Of a stretch of DNA of 64,000 nucleotides, positions 8,096 through 17,822 are shown one piece after another. Both the position numbers and the translations under genes were made by a program. The first letter of the stretch is position 1. Each line of letters begins with the position of its first letter. The notes beneath the pieces are model-generated. The model was not told where the DNA came from. It saw only the letters and a program-made list of their open reading frames with translations, and did not search any database. The stretch comes from Bacteroidota bacterium (GTDB taxonomy: Bacteria; Bacteroidota; Bacteroidia; Cytophagales; Cyclobacteriaceae). The stretch lies in contig JAFDYT010000008.1 in the NCBI GenBank assembly GCA_018266055.1, positions 197,217-261,216 of the forward strand, read 5' to 3'.

Positions 8096-8920
8096 TTAAA
8101 GATTGTAAAAATCAATGGCATTACCACCCATGATCTTTTCTTTTTCTGAATCTGAAAATTTTGAAATAAACAGTTCGGTATTTTCCAATTGCCTTTTATA
8201 GCTCGCTGAGAGAAGGCACACAGGCCAGTCGGAACCATAAATCAAACGGCCAGCGCCAAAGTGTTTCTGCACCTCGTCAAAGTACGGAGTGAAGTCTTCA
8301 ACCTTCCATGCGTTCCACGCGGCTTCGGTGGTAAACCCAGAAAGCTTACACCAAACATTATCGAATGCCGCAAGATATTTCATGCCTTTTGACCAGTTGG
8401 ATAAAGTCGCATTTTTTATGTCAGGCTTTGCCATATGATCGACCACGAATTTTTGATTTGGAAATCGCTTGACAAATTCAATAACCTCTGGAAGCTGATG
8501 GTGGTAAATCAGGATGTCGTAGGTAAAGTTGTGTTTGGCAAGTTGACCGATTCCTTCTAAAAATTCTGATGAGCCAAGAAAGCCTGCTGGCTCGCCTTGC
8601 ACGATGTGTCTGAACCCTTTGATGAGTTTTTGATTTGAAAAATAGTCAAGACGATGAGCAACGGAATCGGCGCGTAAATCAACCCAACCGACAATTCCTT
8701 TTATGAGAGAATGCTGCGACGCCAACTCCAAGAGAAATTCAGTTTCCGTTTCCGATTGATCGGCTTGTACGGCGACACAGCCGTCGATTTTGTTTTCTTT
8801 TAAAACGGGAGCGAGGTGATCAGGAAGAAAATCGTTTTTCAACACACTCATGGAGTCATCAATCCACGCATCGCGCTGCGGATTGTATTTCCAAAAGTGC
8901 TGATGAGCGTCGATTTTCAA
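8096..8920 (-). CDS. Amidohydrolase-2 family protein, probable L-fuconolactonase
   Basis: The product has 274 residues and a TIM-barrel amidohydrolase pattern: DAHQHFW at the N-terminus (HxH metal site), the DHMAKPDI segment in the middle and YGSDWPVCLL near the C-terminus. This is the COG3618 type that includes lactonases of sugar acid pathways. In this operon the expected reaction is hydrolysis of L-fuconolactone to L-fuconate. It sits 11 bases downstream of a DUF3857 gene and 3 bases upstream of the dehydrogenase gene. Confidence 0.85.
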   Translation of the reverse strand: MKIDAHQHFWKYNPQRDAWIDDSMSVLKNDFLPDHLAPVLKENKIDGCVAVQADQSETETEFLLELASQHSLIKGIVGWVDLRADSVAHRLDYFSNQKLIKGFRHIVQGEPAGFLGSSEFLEGIGQLAKHNFTYDILIYHHQLPEVIEFVKRFPNQKFVVDHMAKPDIKNATLSNWSKGMKYLAAFDNVWCKLSGFTTEAAWNAWKVEDFTPYFDEVQKHFGAGRLIYGSDWPVCLLSASYKRQLENTELFISKFSDSEKEKIMGGNAIDFYNL

Positions 8921-8931
8921 ATCGTCGGGGT

Positions 8932-10866
8932 TTAATTCTTTTCCAGAACGAGCGTTACTTTATTAAAATCGGCAGAGGCATTGATCACCTTACGGAAGTC
9001 CTCGTAGCGTGACAGTGGGGCATACACCTCTTTATAGAATTCAGTTATCGTAATCACCACCGTATTATGATCTGTGGTATAGGTTGACTCGAAAAGAAAA
9101 GGAGTTTTGTCACCGTCCTTATAGTCCACATGCATTGCCAGACCTTTTGCATTTCCAACTTTATATTCTTTCGGGAATTCCACGGTGATCACACGGTCAT
9201 ATCCCCGGTTATTTGTGTTTTCGACCTGTGTCATGCGGTTATCATCGCGGTACAATTCACTTTGCGGGCCGATAAGTTCTCCAACTTTGAAGAGTACTTT
9301 GTTACCTGCCTTTTCGATGAAGTGATTGGAGGTATAAGTGACGTCCACCTGAAACCTTGGTAATAAATCAACTACACTTGGCGTGGCAGACCACTTGACT
9401 ATGTTGATGTCAGGAATTGAAGAATTGAAAAGTTCTTTGATGAATTTGATCTTTTGTTCGTTGGTCATTAATTCATAATAAGTTGATAAATAGGCTGCAT
9501 CTGCCCCCACAAAAACCCTCGATTGAGTAACTGTATTCACCTCCAATTCACTATCAAATTTTACATTTATCGTTAGGTCGTCTTTGTCGAATGTATAGGG
9601 TAGTGCGGGGATTTCATGAATGGTGCCAATAGCTGATTTGAAGTTTCCGATTTTTATGGGTTCAATGAAAAGGCCACTGTTGGCCGTGAAGTGTGCCGGA
9701 ATCAGCGGGTATCTCAACGCATTTTCATTGGGCGACAAGAATCCATTGGTGGTTGGAAAAAACAACAAATAATCATCGAGGAATGACCATGAATCAAACG
9801 TTCCATCGAATTTGGCATGCTCCCGATTGCACGTCAGCACTACATTGAAAGGGATCTCGAATTTTGAAAATAGAACAGAAAAGAGACTTGTTATTCCCTG
9901 CACCGACGCCTGCTTATATTTCAGGATTTCAGGTATTTCATGGTAGGTACCGGAAGATGTTTCAATCTTTATCGAATTTTTGATTTGGTCTTCAATATTT
10001 TTAATTCGTTTTACAGTGGGCCAATCTTTATTGTCATTGAGTGTCTTTGCGAATTTATCCATCAATTTGTCGGTAGCCTCGTCTACTTTTATCAATGTTT
10101 TGTAATAGGTTTTGGCCGCGTCTGCCCAGGTATTTAGTCGTGATGAAGTATTCGTATAATTGTAAGCTAACTTAAGCTCGATTCGTTTTCTGCTCGCGTC
10201 AAAATACGAGAATTTTTCTCTGGTAAGGCCAGGTACATTCTGAAAACGCAACGAATAGTTTTTTCTTTTATTAGCTGTATCTAGCCTGGCTGTTGCTGTA
10301 TCATTGTACGACTTGAATTCAAATGATAGTTTGTTAGGGCATGAAAGTGAAAGGGACGCATCTTTTATCGGCATCTCAAATTGGTAGTAGGCCGTTTCGT
10401 AGAATCTCCGGTTTACTTTCAGTGTATAAAAATATTCTACTTCGCTATCCGGTTCAATCCCTTCGATCGCAAATATCTTGAACGTATTGTCGGTGTCTTC
10501 GTCTTTTACTTCTTTGAGGTTATTTTGATCAAAGTACACTACCTTGCCTTCTTTGTTAATCGATCTTGCTTTTACAGTGACCACGGAAGCTACATTTCTG
10601 AGCGAAATATATATTCGATTGTGTCGCTGAATGGCCTCCGGGTTCACCACCCTTGTTATGCGATGCTCCGTAAGATGTAAAATGAGTTCGCGACCTTCCC
10701 AGTTGTAATCGTATTCTCTATGGTATTTCAGAATGTATTCATTCATTTCGGTCTCTTTTTCAGTCAACGGATACCGTTTTCTATCTTTTTGCCACTCATA
10801 CCGGTTCTGGCCGAAAGAGTGTAATGAGCTAGCTATGAAAATGAGTGAGAATAGGATGGGCCTCAT
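8932..10866 (-). CDS. Secreted DUF3857 protein with a degenerate transglutaminase-like domain
   Basis: A product of 644 residues with signal peptide MRPILFSLIFIASSLHSFGQ, an N-terminal DUF3857 beta domain and a transglutaminase-like middle domain. Aligned by eye with its neighbour at 10863-12788, the cysteine of GDCKD falls on the serine of KQASVQG, the histidine of VDNHMIA on an aspartate region (SFLDDYLL), and the aspartate of FLDATG on a threonine (FFPTTNG). All three catalytic residues therefore look lost. It overlaps the upstream DUF3857 gene by 4 bases. Periplasmic or surface location is inferred; the function is unknown. Confidence 0.75.
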   Translation of the reverse strand: MRPILFSLIFIASSLHSFGQNRYEWQKDRKRYPLTEKETEMNEYILKYHREYDYNWEGRELILHLTEHRITRVVNPEAIQRHNRIYISLRNVASVVTVKARSINKEGKVVYFDQNNLKEVKDEDTDNTFKIFAIEGIEPDSEVEYFYTLKVNRRFYETAYYQFEMPIKDASLSLSCPNKLSFEFKSYNDTATARLDTANKRKNYSLRFQNVPGLTREKFSYFDASRKRIELKLAYNYTNTSSRLNTWADAAKTYYKTLIKVDEATDKLMDKFAKTLNDNKDWPTVKRIKNIEDQIKNSIKIETSSGTYHEIPEILKYKQASVQGITSLFSVLFSKFEIPFNVVLTCNREHAKFDGTFDSWSFLDDYLLFFPTTNGFLSPNENALRYPLIPAHFTANSGLFIEPIKIGNFKSAIGTIHEIPALPYTFDKDDLTINVKFDSELEVNTVTQSRVFVGADAAYLSTYYELMTNEQKIKFIKELFNSSIPDINIVKWSATPSVVDLLPRFQVDVTYTSNHFIEKAGNKVLFKVGELIGPQSELYRDDNRMTQVENTNNRGYDRVITVEFPKEYKVGNAKGLAMHVDYKDGDKTPFLFESTYTTDHNTVVITITEFYKEVYAPLSRYEDFRKVINASADFNKVTLVLEKN

Positions 10867-12788
10867 TGTTTCGTTTTTTTAAGGATAATTGATTCTTTGT
10901 AAGCTTTGCTAAGTTTTTTGATCGCTTCATTCCACTCGGAAAATTGATCAGGGTTTAGCATGAGAGTATTTGTGTAAACGCGACTGTTCAATATTATATT
11001 TTCTCCCTTACGTGAATAGGTCATTGCAAAGCCAAGGGTATTTCCATTATACTCAGCATTGGAAGGAAGATACTCCACGTCATAGTCCTTTGGAACAGAA
11101 AGAATATAAGTCTCCTCGTATCCGCCTTTGAAATCGAACTCGCGAGGCACTTTTCTTTCGGCCGGCATGTAGTAATTGTAGTACAACTTGTCAAGGTTTA
11201 GGTTTATATAAAGCTCGCTCCCGACTTCATTGAGGTAGTCATTGATTTTGAAATTATAGTCGAGTGAGAGTGGGGCATCTTTTTCATTAAGTGAATGAAC
11301 AGTGAAAGATTCGAGATAAAACTTATTATTCCCTTTACCCACCCAATTCACTACGTTGTCTTTTTTTCTTTCTTCGACGGCCTTGTCGAGCGAGTAGCTA
11401 GCATTGATTTTTTGATACCCAGTAAAATACACTTTGCCTTTGCCGTTCAGTGATTTGTTTTCTATTGAGACCCAAACTGAATCTTGTTTTTTATTCTGGT
11501 TCCAGGCCATCTCGGGTACTTCGTGGATTTCATATCCAGAGTCTCCGTAGACAATCATGGCTTCTTTGCCCTGAATCATTGAACTTGGAAAATCCATACG
11601 GGTATAATTTCCGGTGGCATCGAGAAAATAATAGTTCTTTTGACTATCGATGTAGGTAGCAATCATGTGGTTGTCAACCAAGGGTGTAGGTAGAGTGGAA
11701 TACCGATAGGGAAGGTCGCGTGTTCCTATCCAGGTGTAATACGCTTTTATCCCGGCCACCCTCAACATGCCTACCATTATACTGGCCATATCTTTGCAGT
11801 CACCGTATCGTTTTTCAAGAATGTAGTTCGGCTTGTGCGGAATAAGGCCCCGCATGCCGTCTTCAAATGCGATGTATCGCACATTATCCTGCACCCAATA
11901 AAAAACTTTCTTGACGATGTCTTTCTCCTGATCGCCGGGCTTAATTAATGAGTGTACAACGGACTCAAGTTCCGGGCTCGGCGGTTCGGCTAGATTTGAA
12001 ATCGTGTGAAGATAGTCCTGATACAGATCGTCGACATTGCTAAGTACATTTACTTTTCCCTTTTTTGATTGGAAGGATTTTACATAATAAACCACCTGTG
12101 GCACATAGTAATAGAATTTCGGGCTTTCTACTTCGTGTTGTGGTGCCTTGAGGTTTTCGGCTTGCCATTCATAATAGGTAAATCCTCCTTTGGTGTATTG
12201 GTTGAATTGTATTTTTTTTTCGACATCATTATAAACCGACCAGGCTATATCAATGCCTTTGGCTGCTTTAATAGTGAGCTTACTTTTGACCTGTGGCAGA
12301 TAGCTGGAGAAATAGAACGCGGGCAGAAAACGCGCGTCTTTGTACTTTTCATCGTAGCTCCAGATCGCCTGGTCGCCAGCCTTGCCCGCAGGGAATGACA
12401 TGGGGTAGAAATAGGAATCATCAAAGAAAATGGACTGATCGTCTTCCTGCTTTTTGCTAGAGGGTTTCATTTTCAACGTTTTGTATTTACCGTTCTCCAG
12501 CAGCAGTGATTTGGCCTCCAAATTTTCAATTTGTTGAAAATAAGATCCATACACACGCCAGCCAGAGGACTGAATGGCCTGGTCTTTTAGGAAGAGAACA
12601 GACTCATACACTGACGCAGAAGAAACTAGCGAATCATTGTTCACAGAAAGTGTAACGGATTTGTCTCGTTGAATATACACCCCGTTTTCTTCGGGATAAA
12701 CTGCCTTCAGTTTTTCAAAGAGCTCTGTCGATTGTCCGTAGCTAATAGCAGGGGCGAAGACTAAACAAAGTAATAATAGCCGCTTCAT
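10863..12788 (-). CDS. Secreted DUF3857 and transglutaminase-like domain protein, triad intact
   Basis: A product of 641 residues with signal peptide MKRLLLLCLVFAPAISYGQ. After an N-terminal DUF3857-like region comes a transglutaminase-like core with RYGDCKDMA (C331), VDNHMIATYID and YYFLDATGNY, giving a Cys-His-Asp triad. A C-terminal beta-rich region follows. Such proteins are common and mostly uncharacterised in Bacteroidota; peptide cleavage or transfer in the periplasm is possible. It starts one base after the end of the MORN gene and overlaps the next DUF3857 gene by 4 bases, so the three are clearly one transcription unit. Confidence 0.82.
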   Translation of the reverse strand: MKRLLLLCLVFAPAISYGQSTELFEKLKAVYPEENGVYIQRDKSVTLSVNNDSLVSSASVYESVLFLKDQAIQSSGWRVYGSYFQQIENLEAKSLLLENGKYKTLKMKPSSKKQEDDQSIFFDDSYFYPMSFPAGKAGDQAIWSYDEKYKDARFLPAFYFSSYLPQVKSKLTIKAAKGIDIAWSVYNDVEKKIQFNQYTKGGFTYYEWQAENLKAPQHEVESPKFYYYVPQVVYYVKSFQSKKGKVNVLSNVDDLYQDYLHTISNLAEPPSPELESVVHSLIKPGDQEKDIVKKVFYWVQDNVRYIAFEDGMRGLIPHKPNYILEKRYGDCKDMASIMVGMLRVAGIKAYYTWIGTRDLPYRYSTLPTPLVDNHMIATYIDSQKNYYFLDATGNYTRMDFPSSMIQGKEAMIVYGDSGYEIHEVPEMAWNQNKKQDSVWVSIENKSLNGKGKVYFTGYQKINASYSLDKAVEERKKDNVVNWVGKGNNKFYLESFTVHSLNEKDAPLSLDYNFKINDYLNEVGSELYINLNLDKLYYNYYMPAERKVPREFDFKGGYEETYILSVPKDYDVEYLPSNAEYNGNTLGFAMTYSRKGENIILNSRVYTNTLMLNPDQFSEWNEAIKKLSKAYKESIILKKTKQ

Positions 12789-15700
12789 CTATTCTGTTGC
12801 AACCGGGCAACCTCCTCTGAATTTTTGTGATCCAATTTTTTTTCCATCCTTGAAAAATTCGGTAACACCGTTAAGGTTGCCGAGTACGTAAGGCTCTTTA
12901 CGGATGATTCTTCCTTCCGGATCATAGTATTCCCACAAGCCATCGGGCAAATCGTCTTTATAGATCATCTTTTCCTTCACTTTGCCGGACTTATAATAAA
13001 TAAAGCACTCGCCAATAGTTAAATCGTTTTTATAATTATACAGGGTCCAAAGGTTTCCATTTGGATGGAAAAATTTCCGGGTTTGATCATATAGGCCCTT
13101 TTTATAATTTTCCTCAATGGCTATCGAACCATTCGAAAAATAACAAATGATTTTCCCATTTCCTTTAAAAGGTATCCAGTCAGAGAGAATACCATCTTTG
13201 CCGGTGGCGCGATATGAGATCAAAGTACCGCCATTATACATCTTAATCAGTACTGGCTTTTCATTGGTATCGTAATATATCGCTTCTCCGTGCTTCTCAT
13301 TTTCTAAATAATTCACCCTGCTTGATACAAAGCCGTCCTCATCGTATTGCGTCCACACACTATCGCGGCTGCCGTTTACATACCTTCCTTCAGATGATTT
13401 CTTTCCGTTGTCCTGAAACCATGTCCATTTTCCGGTTGCCTTATCTTCAAGGTAATGGCCAATTCCTTCAATGGTTCCATCTGGAAATGCGATGACGTAT
13501 TCTCCTGTGCGGTAACCAGAATTAAAAACTGAACGCTTAAATGGCTTCCCGTTATTCAATGTCAATACAGTTTCGCCGTTCCATTCGCCACACCCAATGT
13601 TAGCGCTATAATAAGTTTGGTCGGTTTTGCTTTTTTGTAGAATGGAAGTAATCAATCCGTTACTTGTTTCCGTCGAATTTGGATTTTCGGCCTGATCATA
13701 TCGGATATACTTTTTTATCTTGCCTTGTATGTTGTATTCGATTTTTGAAAAGAGTTTTTCATCCTCGCTGTAGTTTATGATATAGCCGGTGATTTGGTCG
13801 TTCAGGTAGTAAGCATCTGTTTCTATTTTTCCGTTCTGAAAATAATCGAACCATTTTTGTTGACGCAATCCTTTCTGATACCAACCCCCCATTTTCAACG
13901 CTCCATTCGAGTGATAGGCAGTATAGTATCCATTCAGCTTGCCATCAACATAATAACTTTTAATGCTGAGAGTTCCGTCTTCGTAATACTCCAAATACTC
14001 ACCTTCAAGCAAACCCTTCTTATACTGACATGAGGTGTGTAGCTGACCATTTCTATAAAAGAATTTCCAGGCGCCTTCCCGTAGCCCGTTTACATAGTTG
14101 TGCTCTGCTTTAGGCTCACCGGTTATGTATAACCCTTTTACGCTAAAGGTACCATCGGTGTTTTCCCCTTTTGAAAGGACCTTCCCGTCGCTATCAAAAA
14201 AAGTAGCTGAAGTGATTTTCTCCTTTGCGTAGTGATAAATACTAGACGGTTTATTTTTATAGAAAAATGAGTTGTCGCCATCATATTCCCCGAGTTCATT
14301 CATTGTTCGAATTTCGTCTAGCTCACCCATTGTATTATAAATGCGCCACTCGCCAACGGTTATATTATTTTTGTAGATACCTTTTTCTTTTAGGCCACCG
14401 TTTTCATAATAAAAAAGCCATTCGCCCGTAGCTTTGCCTTTGTCGTATGATCCAGTACTCTTTACCACGCCATTGGAATAATACGAGGTGAATTTGCCTA
14501 CTCGCTTTCCTTTATCGAATTGCATTTCACTTTCCACTTTTCCATTGGCATGTCGGTTTATGAATTTGCCCTGAAGACTGTCGTTCTTGTATGTGAATTC
14601 AGACTGAAGTTTTCCGTCAAAGAAGAATGACTTACCGGCGCCCTCGTTTTTTCCTGCTTTATAAGTATGGACTTCGCTTAATTGACCACATCCATAGAAC
14701 CATTTAAACTCGCCTTCAACTTTTTCATCCTTTAGTGTATAAGCACGATTTAAGCGCCCCTCTTCATTCATTATTTTTATTTCACCAGTATCATAGTTTT
14801 CGATGCTTGTTACCACACCGCTGTTATTGTAGAAACGCCATGTTCCAATTTTTTTTCCGGCGTCATAACTTCCTTCAGCCTGCTTTACTCCAAAGTCACT
14901 GAAATAATACCATGGTCCTGTTTTTTTTCCGGCGGCATCCTTGGCACCAATTGATTCGGTATTGCCATCTTCATAATAGGTAAAGTTGATGGGCTCACGA
15001 TAGCCCCACTCCTGTGGAAGAACTCGCTTCAGCGTAATCTGCTTGATCGATTTGTTGATTACATCGTAAAACTGTTTGATCTCTTTCTTGTGCTTGTCTT
15101 TCCAGGTATCAACAGTTTTTATTGGCGTAGAGGTAAGCAAATGATAGACGAATGCTTCTTCTGAACCTTGATCCAATAAATCCTTGTAAATTTTTAGGTA
15201 GAAGTCGATCCAATGGTCTTTTGGTTCAAAGGATTTCTCTTTTAATAATTCGAAAAATATTTGATACTGCTTTACGATTCCTACGTCGATGGGGATTTTG
15301 ATTTTGTAGTCTTCTTCTGAAGAGATTTTAGCCCGGATGATCTCGTCCCATCGATCAAATGGGTTTTCAGACACAGGTATCGTATTTTCATCGCTCAGTT
15401 CGTTGTTTACAAAATGTTCGAGAATTACGAGCTGATTGTTGTTGGTGTTATTAAGTGCTACGTAAATCCCCATGGCCATCATTCCCTTTATTTTTTGGCC
15501 ACGAAGCATCGACATAGTTCCCAAGTACAAATGCGCACCCGACGAATACGGATTTTGTTCAAGGGTTTTGAAAAACTGCTTTTCAGCTTCTTCAAACTTT
15601 TTATCATCATACAACAGTACTCCGTATCGATATGTCAATCTGAAATTGAGAGGAAACTCTTTAAGTCCAGCCTGAATGGTCGCGTACGCCTTCTCCATTT

Positions 15701-16025
15701 GTTCATCAGCCGCGTACGCCATGGCCTGATAATTAAATAGGGTAGACCTGTACTTTGATGGAACCTCAAGACCTTTGCTGCAGATGGATATTACCTCCTT
15801 ATATTTTTTTAACTCATAGTACGACTTTGAAAGCTCAGACAAAGAGTAAACATAGTTTGTGTCGCGGGGATCTATCTTCGACAACTCCTTAATTGCAAGC
15901 TCATACTTATTCGAGTCGTATAGATGTTTTGATTTTTCGATGGCAAGCCCTGAATTAACAAGAGAATCCGTTTGGGCCAATACGCCTACGGAGTAGAAAA
16001 GCAGGAGGATAGTCAGCCGATGCAT
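12789..16025 (-). CDS. Secreted TPR plus MORN-variant repeat protein (YwqK-like), 1078 residues
   Basis: The signal peptide MHRLTILLLFYSVGVLAQ is followed by TPR-like helices (about residues 25-220) and then, from about 340 to the C-terminus, roughly 25 tandem repeats of 22-24 residues of the form G-x-W-x-x-Y-x-x-N-G-x-L-x-x-x-x-x-Y-x-x-G (MORN_2/YwqK type). Examples are GEWLFYYENGGLKEKGIYKN and GYYTAYHSNGALKMGGWYQK. Such repeats form extended beta surfaces, but no partner or enzyme activity is known here. The gene opens the transcription unit that continues into the fucose genes; the 153 bases before it (16026-16178) hold a long T run but no confident promoter. Confidence 0.85.
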   Translation of the reverse strand: MHRLTILLLFYSVGVLAQTDSLVNSGLAIEKSKHLYDSNKYELAIKELSKIDPRDTNYVYSLSELSKSYYELKKYKEVISICSKGLEVPSKYRSTLFNYQAMAYAADEQMEKAYATIQAGLKEFPLNFRLTYRYGVLLYDDKKFEEAEKQFFKTLEQNPYSSGAHLYLGTMSMLRGQKIKGMMAMGIYVALNNTNNNQLVILEHFVNNELSDENTIPVSENPFDRWDEIIRAKISSEEDYKIKIPIDVGIVKQYQIFFELLKEKSFEPKDHWIDFYLKIYKDLLDQGSEEAFVYHLLTSTPIKTVDTWKDKHKKEIKQFYDVINKSIKQITLKRVLPQEWGYREPINFTYYEDGNTESIGAKDAAGKKTGPWYYFSDFGVKQAEGSYDAGKKIGTWRFYNNSGVVTSIENYDTGEIKIMNEEGRLNRAYTLKDEKVEGEFKWFYGCGQLSEVHTYKAGKNEGAGKSFFFDGKLQSEFTYKNDSLQGKFINRHANGKVESEMQFDKGKRVGKFTSYYSNGVVKSTGSYDKGKATGEWLFYYENGGLKEKGIYKNNITVGEWRIYNTMGELDEIRTMNELGEYDGDNSFFYKNKPSSIYHYAKEKITSATFFDSDGKVLSKGENTDGTFSVKGLYITGEPKAEHNYVNGLREGAWKFFYRNGQLHTSCQYKKGLLEGEYLEYYEDGTLSIKSYYVDGKLNGYYTAYHSNGALKMGGWYQKGLRQQKWFDYFQNGKIETDAYYLNDQITGYIINYSEDEKLFSKIEYNIQGKIKKYIRYDQAENPNSTETSNGLITSILQKSKTDQTYYSANIGCGEWNGETVLTLNNGKPFKRSVFNSGYRTGEYVIAFPDGTIEGIGHYLEDKATGKWTWFQDNGKKSSEGRYVNGSRDSVWTQYDEDGFVSSRVNYLENEKHGEAIYYDTNEKPVLIKMYNGGTLISYRATGKDGILSDWIPFKGNGKIICYFSNGSIAIEENYKKGLYDQTRKFFHPNGNLWTLYNYKNDLTIGECFIYYKSGKVKEKMIYKDDLPDGLWEYYDPEGRIIRKEPYVLGNLNGVTEFFKDGKKIGSQKFRGGCPVATE

Positions 16026-16178
16026 AATTGATTTAGTGACAGGGTTTATATTTCTAATTGATAAAAATCGAGTCGTTTTTTTTTTTTTTCAAAGGATTGG
16101 ACTAATTCTTCATTGGAATTTAAAGAAAAAAACAGACCGAGCAGTTTCTTTTTTTAAGTGCTGCAGTAACCTTCAAAT

Positions 16179-17021
16179 TTATTTCACCACCTGCCGCTGC
16201 TCGCCAAGGTTTTCGATTCCCAGCTCAACAACGTCGCCAGTTTTCAAATATATCGGCGGCTTCATGCTCATGCCCACACCGTGCGGCGTGCCGGTAGAGA
16301 TCACGTCGCCGGGAAGCAGCGTCATAAACTGGCTGAGGTAGCTTACCAGATGAGGCACTTCAAAGATCATGTCTTCTGTGTTGTTGTCTTGCATCATCAC
16401 TCCATTCACTTTTAGCCACATGTGCAAGTTGTTGAAGTCGGCGATTTCGTCTTTGGTAACGAGGTAAGGACCCATTGGCGCGAATGTGTCGCAGCCTTTT
16501 CCTTTGGCCCATTGACCATTTCGTTCCAATTGAAATTCGCGTTCGCTGTAATCGTTGTGCAAACAAAATCCGGCCACATAGTCCAGCGCATCTTTTTCTT
16601 CCACGTACGAAGCTTTCTTGCCTATTACCACGGCCAGTTCTACTTCCCAATCTGTCTTCACACTTTTTCGCGGAATGGTTAAGCCGTCGTTTGGTCCGGT
16701 TAGCGCTGTCGTCGATTTAAAGAAAAGGATAGGCTCGGTGGGTAAAGGCATTTTCGTTTCAAAGGCGTGTTGAGTGTAGTTCAAGCCGATACATATAATT
16801 TTTGACGGCCGCTGGAAAGGAACGCCTAGGCGGGTGCCGGCCGATATGCGCGGGAGCGTGCTCGCTTTTTCGTTTAACCACAAACTCAACCGATGCAATC
16901 CGTTGGTTTCAAAGAAGTGTTCGCCGTAGTCTTCGCCGAAGGCGGAAACATCTACGATTTCATCATTCAACAGCACACCTGGTTTTTCCTTACCGGGTTC
17001 GCCAAAGCGCAATAATTTCAT
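16179..17021 (-). CDS. Fumarylacetoacetate hydrolase family protein, probable 2,4-diketo-3-deoxy-L-fuconate hydrolase
   Basis: The product has 280 residues, with an N-terminal capping domain and a C-terminal FAH fold. Visible landmarks are ICIGLNYTQHAFE, the metal-binding segment DWEVELAVVIG, DYSEREFQ, GKGCDTFAPMGP and STGTPHGVGM. In the fuconate route of Xanthomonas-type bacteria an FAH enzyme cleaves 2,4-diketo-3-deoxy-L-fuconate to pyruvate and L-lactate. The adjacent dehydrogenase and dehydratase make that the best call here. It lies 18 bases downstream of the SDR gene at 17040. Confidence 0.87.
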   Translation of the reverse strand: MKLLRFGEPGKEKPGVLLNDEIVDVSAFGEDYGEHFFETNGLHRLSLWLNEKASTLPRISAGTRLGVPFQRPSKIICIGLNYTQHAFETKMPLPTEPILFFKSTTALTGPNDGLTIPRKSVKTDWEVELAVVIGKKASYVEEKDALDYVAGFCLHNDYSEREFQLERNGQWAKGKGCDTFAPMGPYLVTKDEIADFNNLHMWLKVNGVMMQDNNTEDMIFEVPHLVSYLSQFMTLLPGDVISTGTPHGVGMSMKPPIYLKTGDVVELGIENLGEQRQVVK

Positions 17022-17039
17022 GCTGATAATTTTTAAGAG

Positions 17040-17819
17040 TTAATTGTTCAATTTAATAAAGCCGCCATCCAGCGGATAATCGCAGCCGGTGATGAACGAC
17101 GCTTCATCCGAGCAAAGGTATAGCGCCAGATGAGCTACTTCCACAGGCTTAGCCATTCGTCCGATGGGTTGTGTGTGTGAAAGTTTTTCAAACATTTCGG
17201 CTTCGTTGCCCGGATAATTTTTCTTCAGGAATCCATCTACAAAAGGCGTATGTACCCGCGCCGGCGAAATGCAGTTGCATCGGATTCCTTCTTTGATATA
17301 ATCTTTAGCAACCGACATGGTCATGGTGACTACGGCACCTTTGCTCATCGAATAAGCAAACCGATCGGGTATGCCAACGCTCGACGCGATGGAGGCAATG
17401 TTCAGTATTACGCCGCTCTTCTGTTTCACCATCGGCTTGATGACGGCATGCATACAGTTGTAAACTCCTTTTACATTCACCTGAAACACTCTGTCGAAAT
17501 CCTCTTCGGCAGTCGAATCCAATTTACCGATGTGTGCAATGCCCGCGCAATTTATGAGCATATCAATCTTCCCGAATTTTTTGATGATCGATTGTACAAC
17601 GGTAACTACTTCAGCTTGCACCGACACATTGCAGGCATATCCTTTGGCCAGCAGCCGTTGGTTGGCCAAGGACTGCGCTGTTTCTTTAGCAGCCTTTTGG
17701 TTTAACTCCAAAATGCAAACCTGCGCACCTTGTTCGGCAAAGACTTCGGCGATGGCTTTGCCAATGCCGCTTCCACCTCCGGTGATGACGGCCACTTTAT
17801 TTTTTAGTTCGAAGAGCAT
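17040..17819 (-). CDS. SDR-family oxidoreductase, probable 2-keto-3-deoxy-L-fuconate dehydrogenase
   Basis: A classical short-chain dehydrogenase of 259 residues: TGGGSGIG for NAD(P) binding, NCAGIAH, serine in NIASIASS, and the catalytic pair Y156-x3-K160 in AYSMSKGAV. The C-terminus contains CDYPLDGGF. It is placed 3 bases after the L-fuconate dehydratase gene and just before the FAH hydrolase gene, the order expected for oxidation of 2-keto-3-deoxy-L-fuconate. Unlike the other SDR of this locus (7310-8092), its active site is fully canonical. Confidence 0.87.
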   Translation of the reverse strand: MLFELKNKVAVITGGGSGIGKAIAEVFAEQGAQVCILELNQKAAKETAQSLANQRLLAKGYACNVSVQAEVVTVVQSIIKKFGKIDMLINCAGIAHIGKLDSTAEEDFDRVFQVNVKGVYNCMHAVIKPMVKQKSGVILNIASIASSVGIPDRFAYSMSKGAVVTMTMSVAKDYIKEGIRCNCISPARVHTPFVDGFLKKNYPGNEAEMFEKLSHTQPIGRMAKPVEVAHLALYLCSDEASFITGCDYPLDGGFIKLNN

Positions 17820-17822
17820 ACG

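Noticed and set aside
16071-16090. T run before the MORN gene as a terminator
   Set aside because: There is no GC stem before it; on the minus strand it is an A run upstream of the gene.
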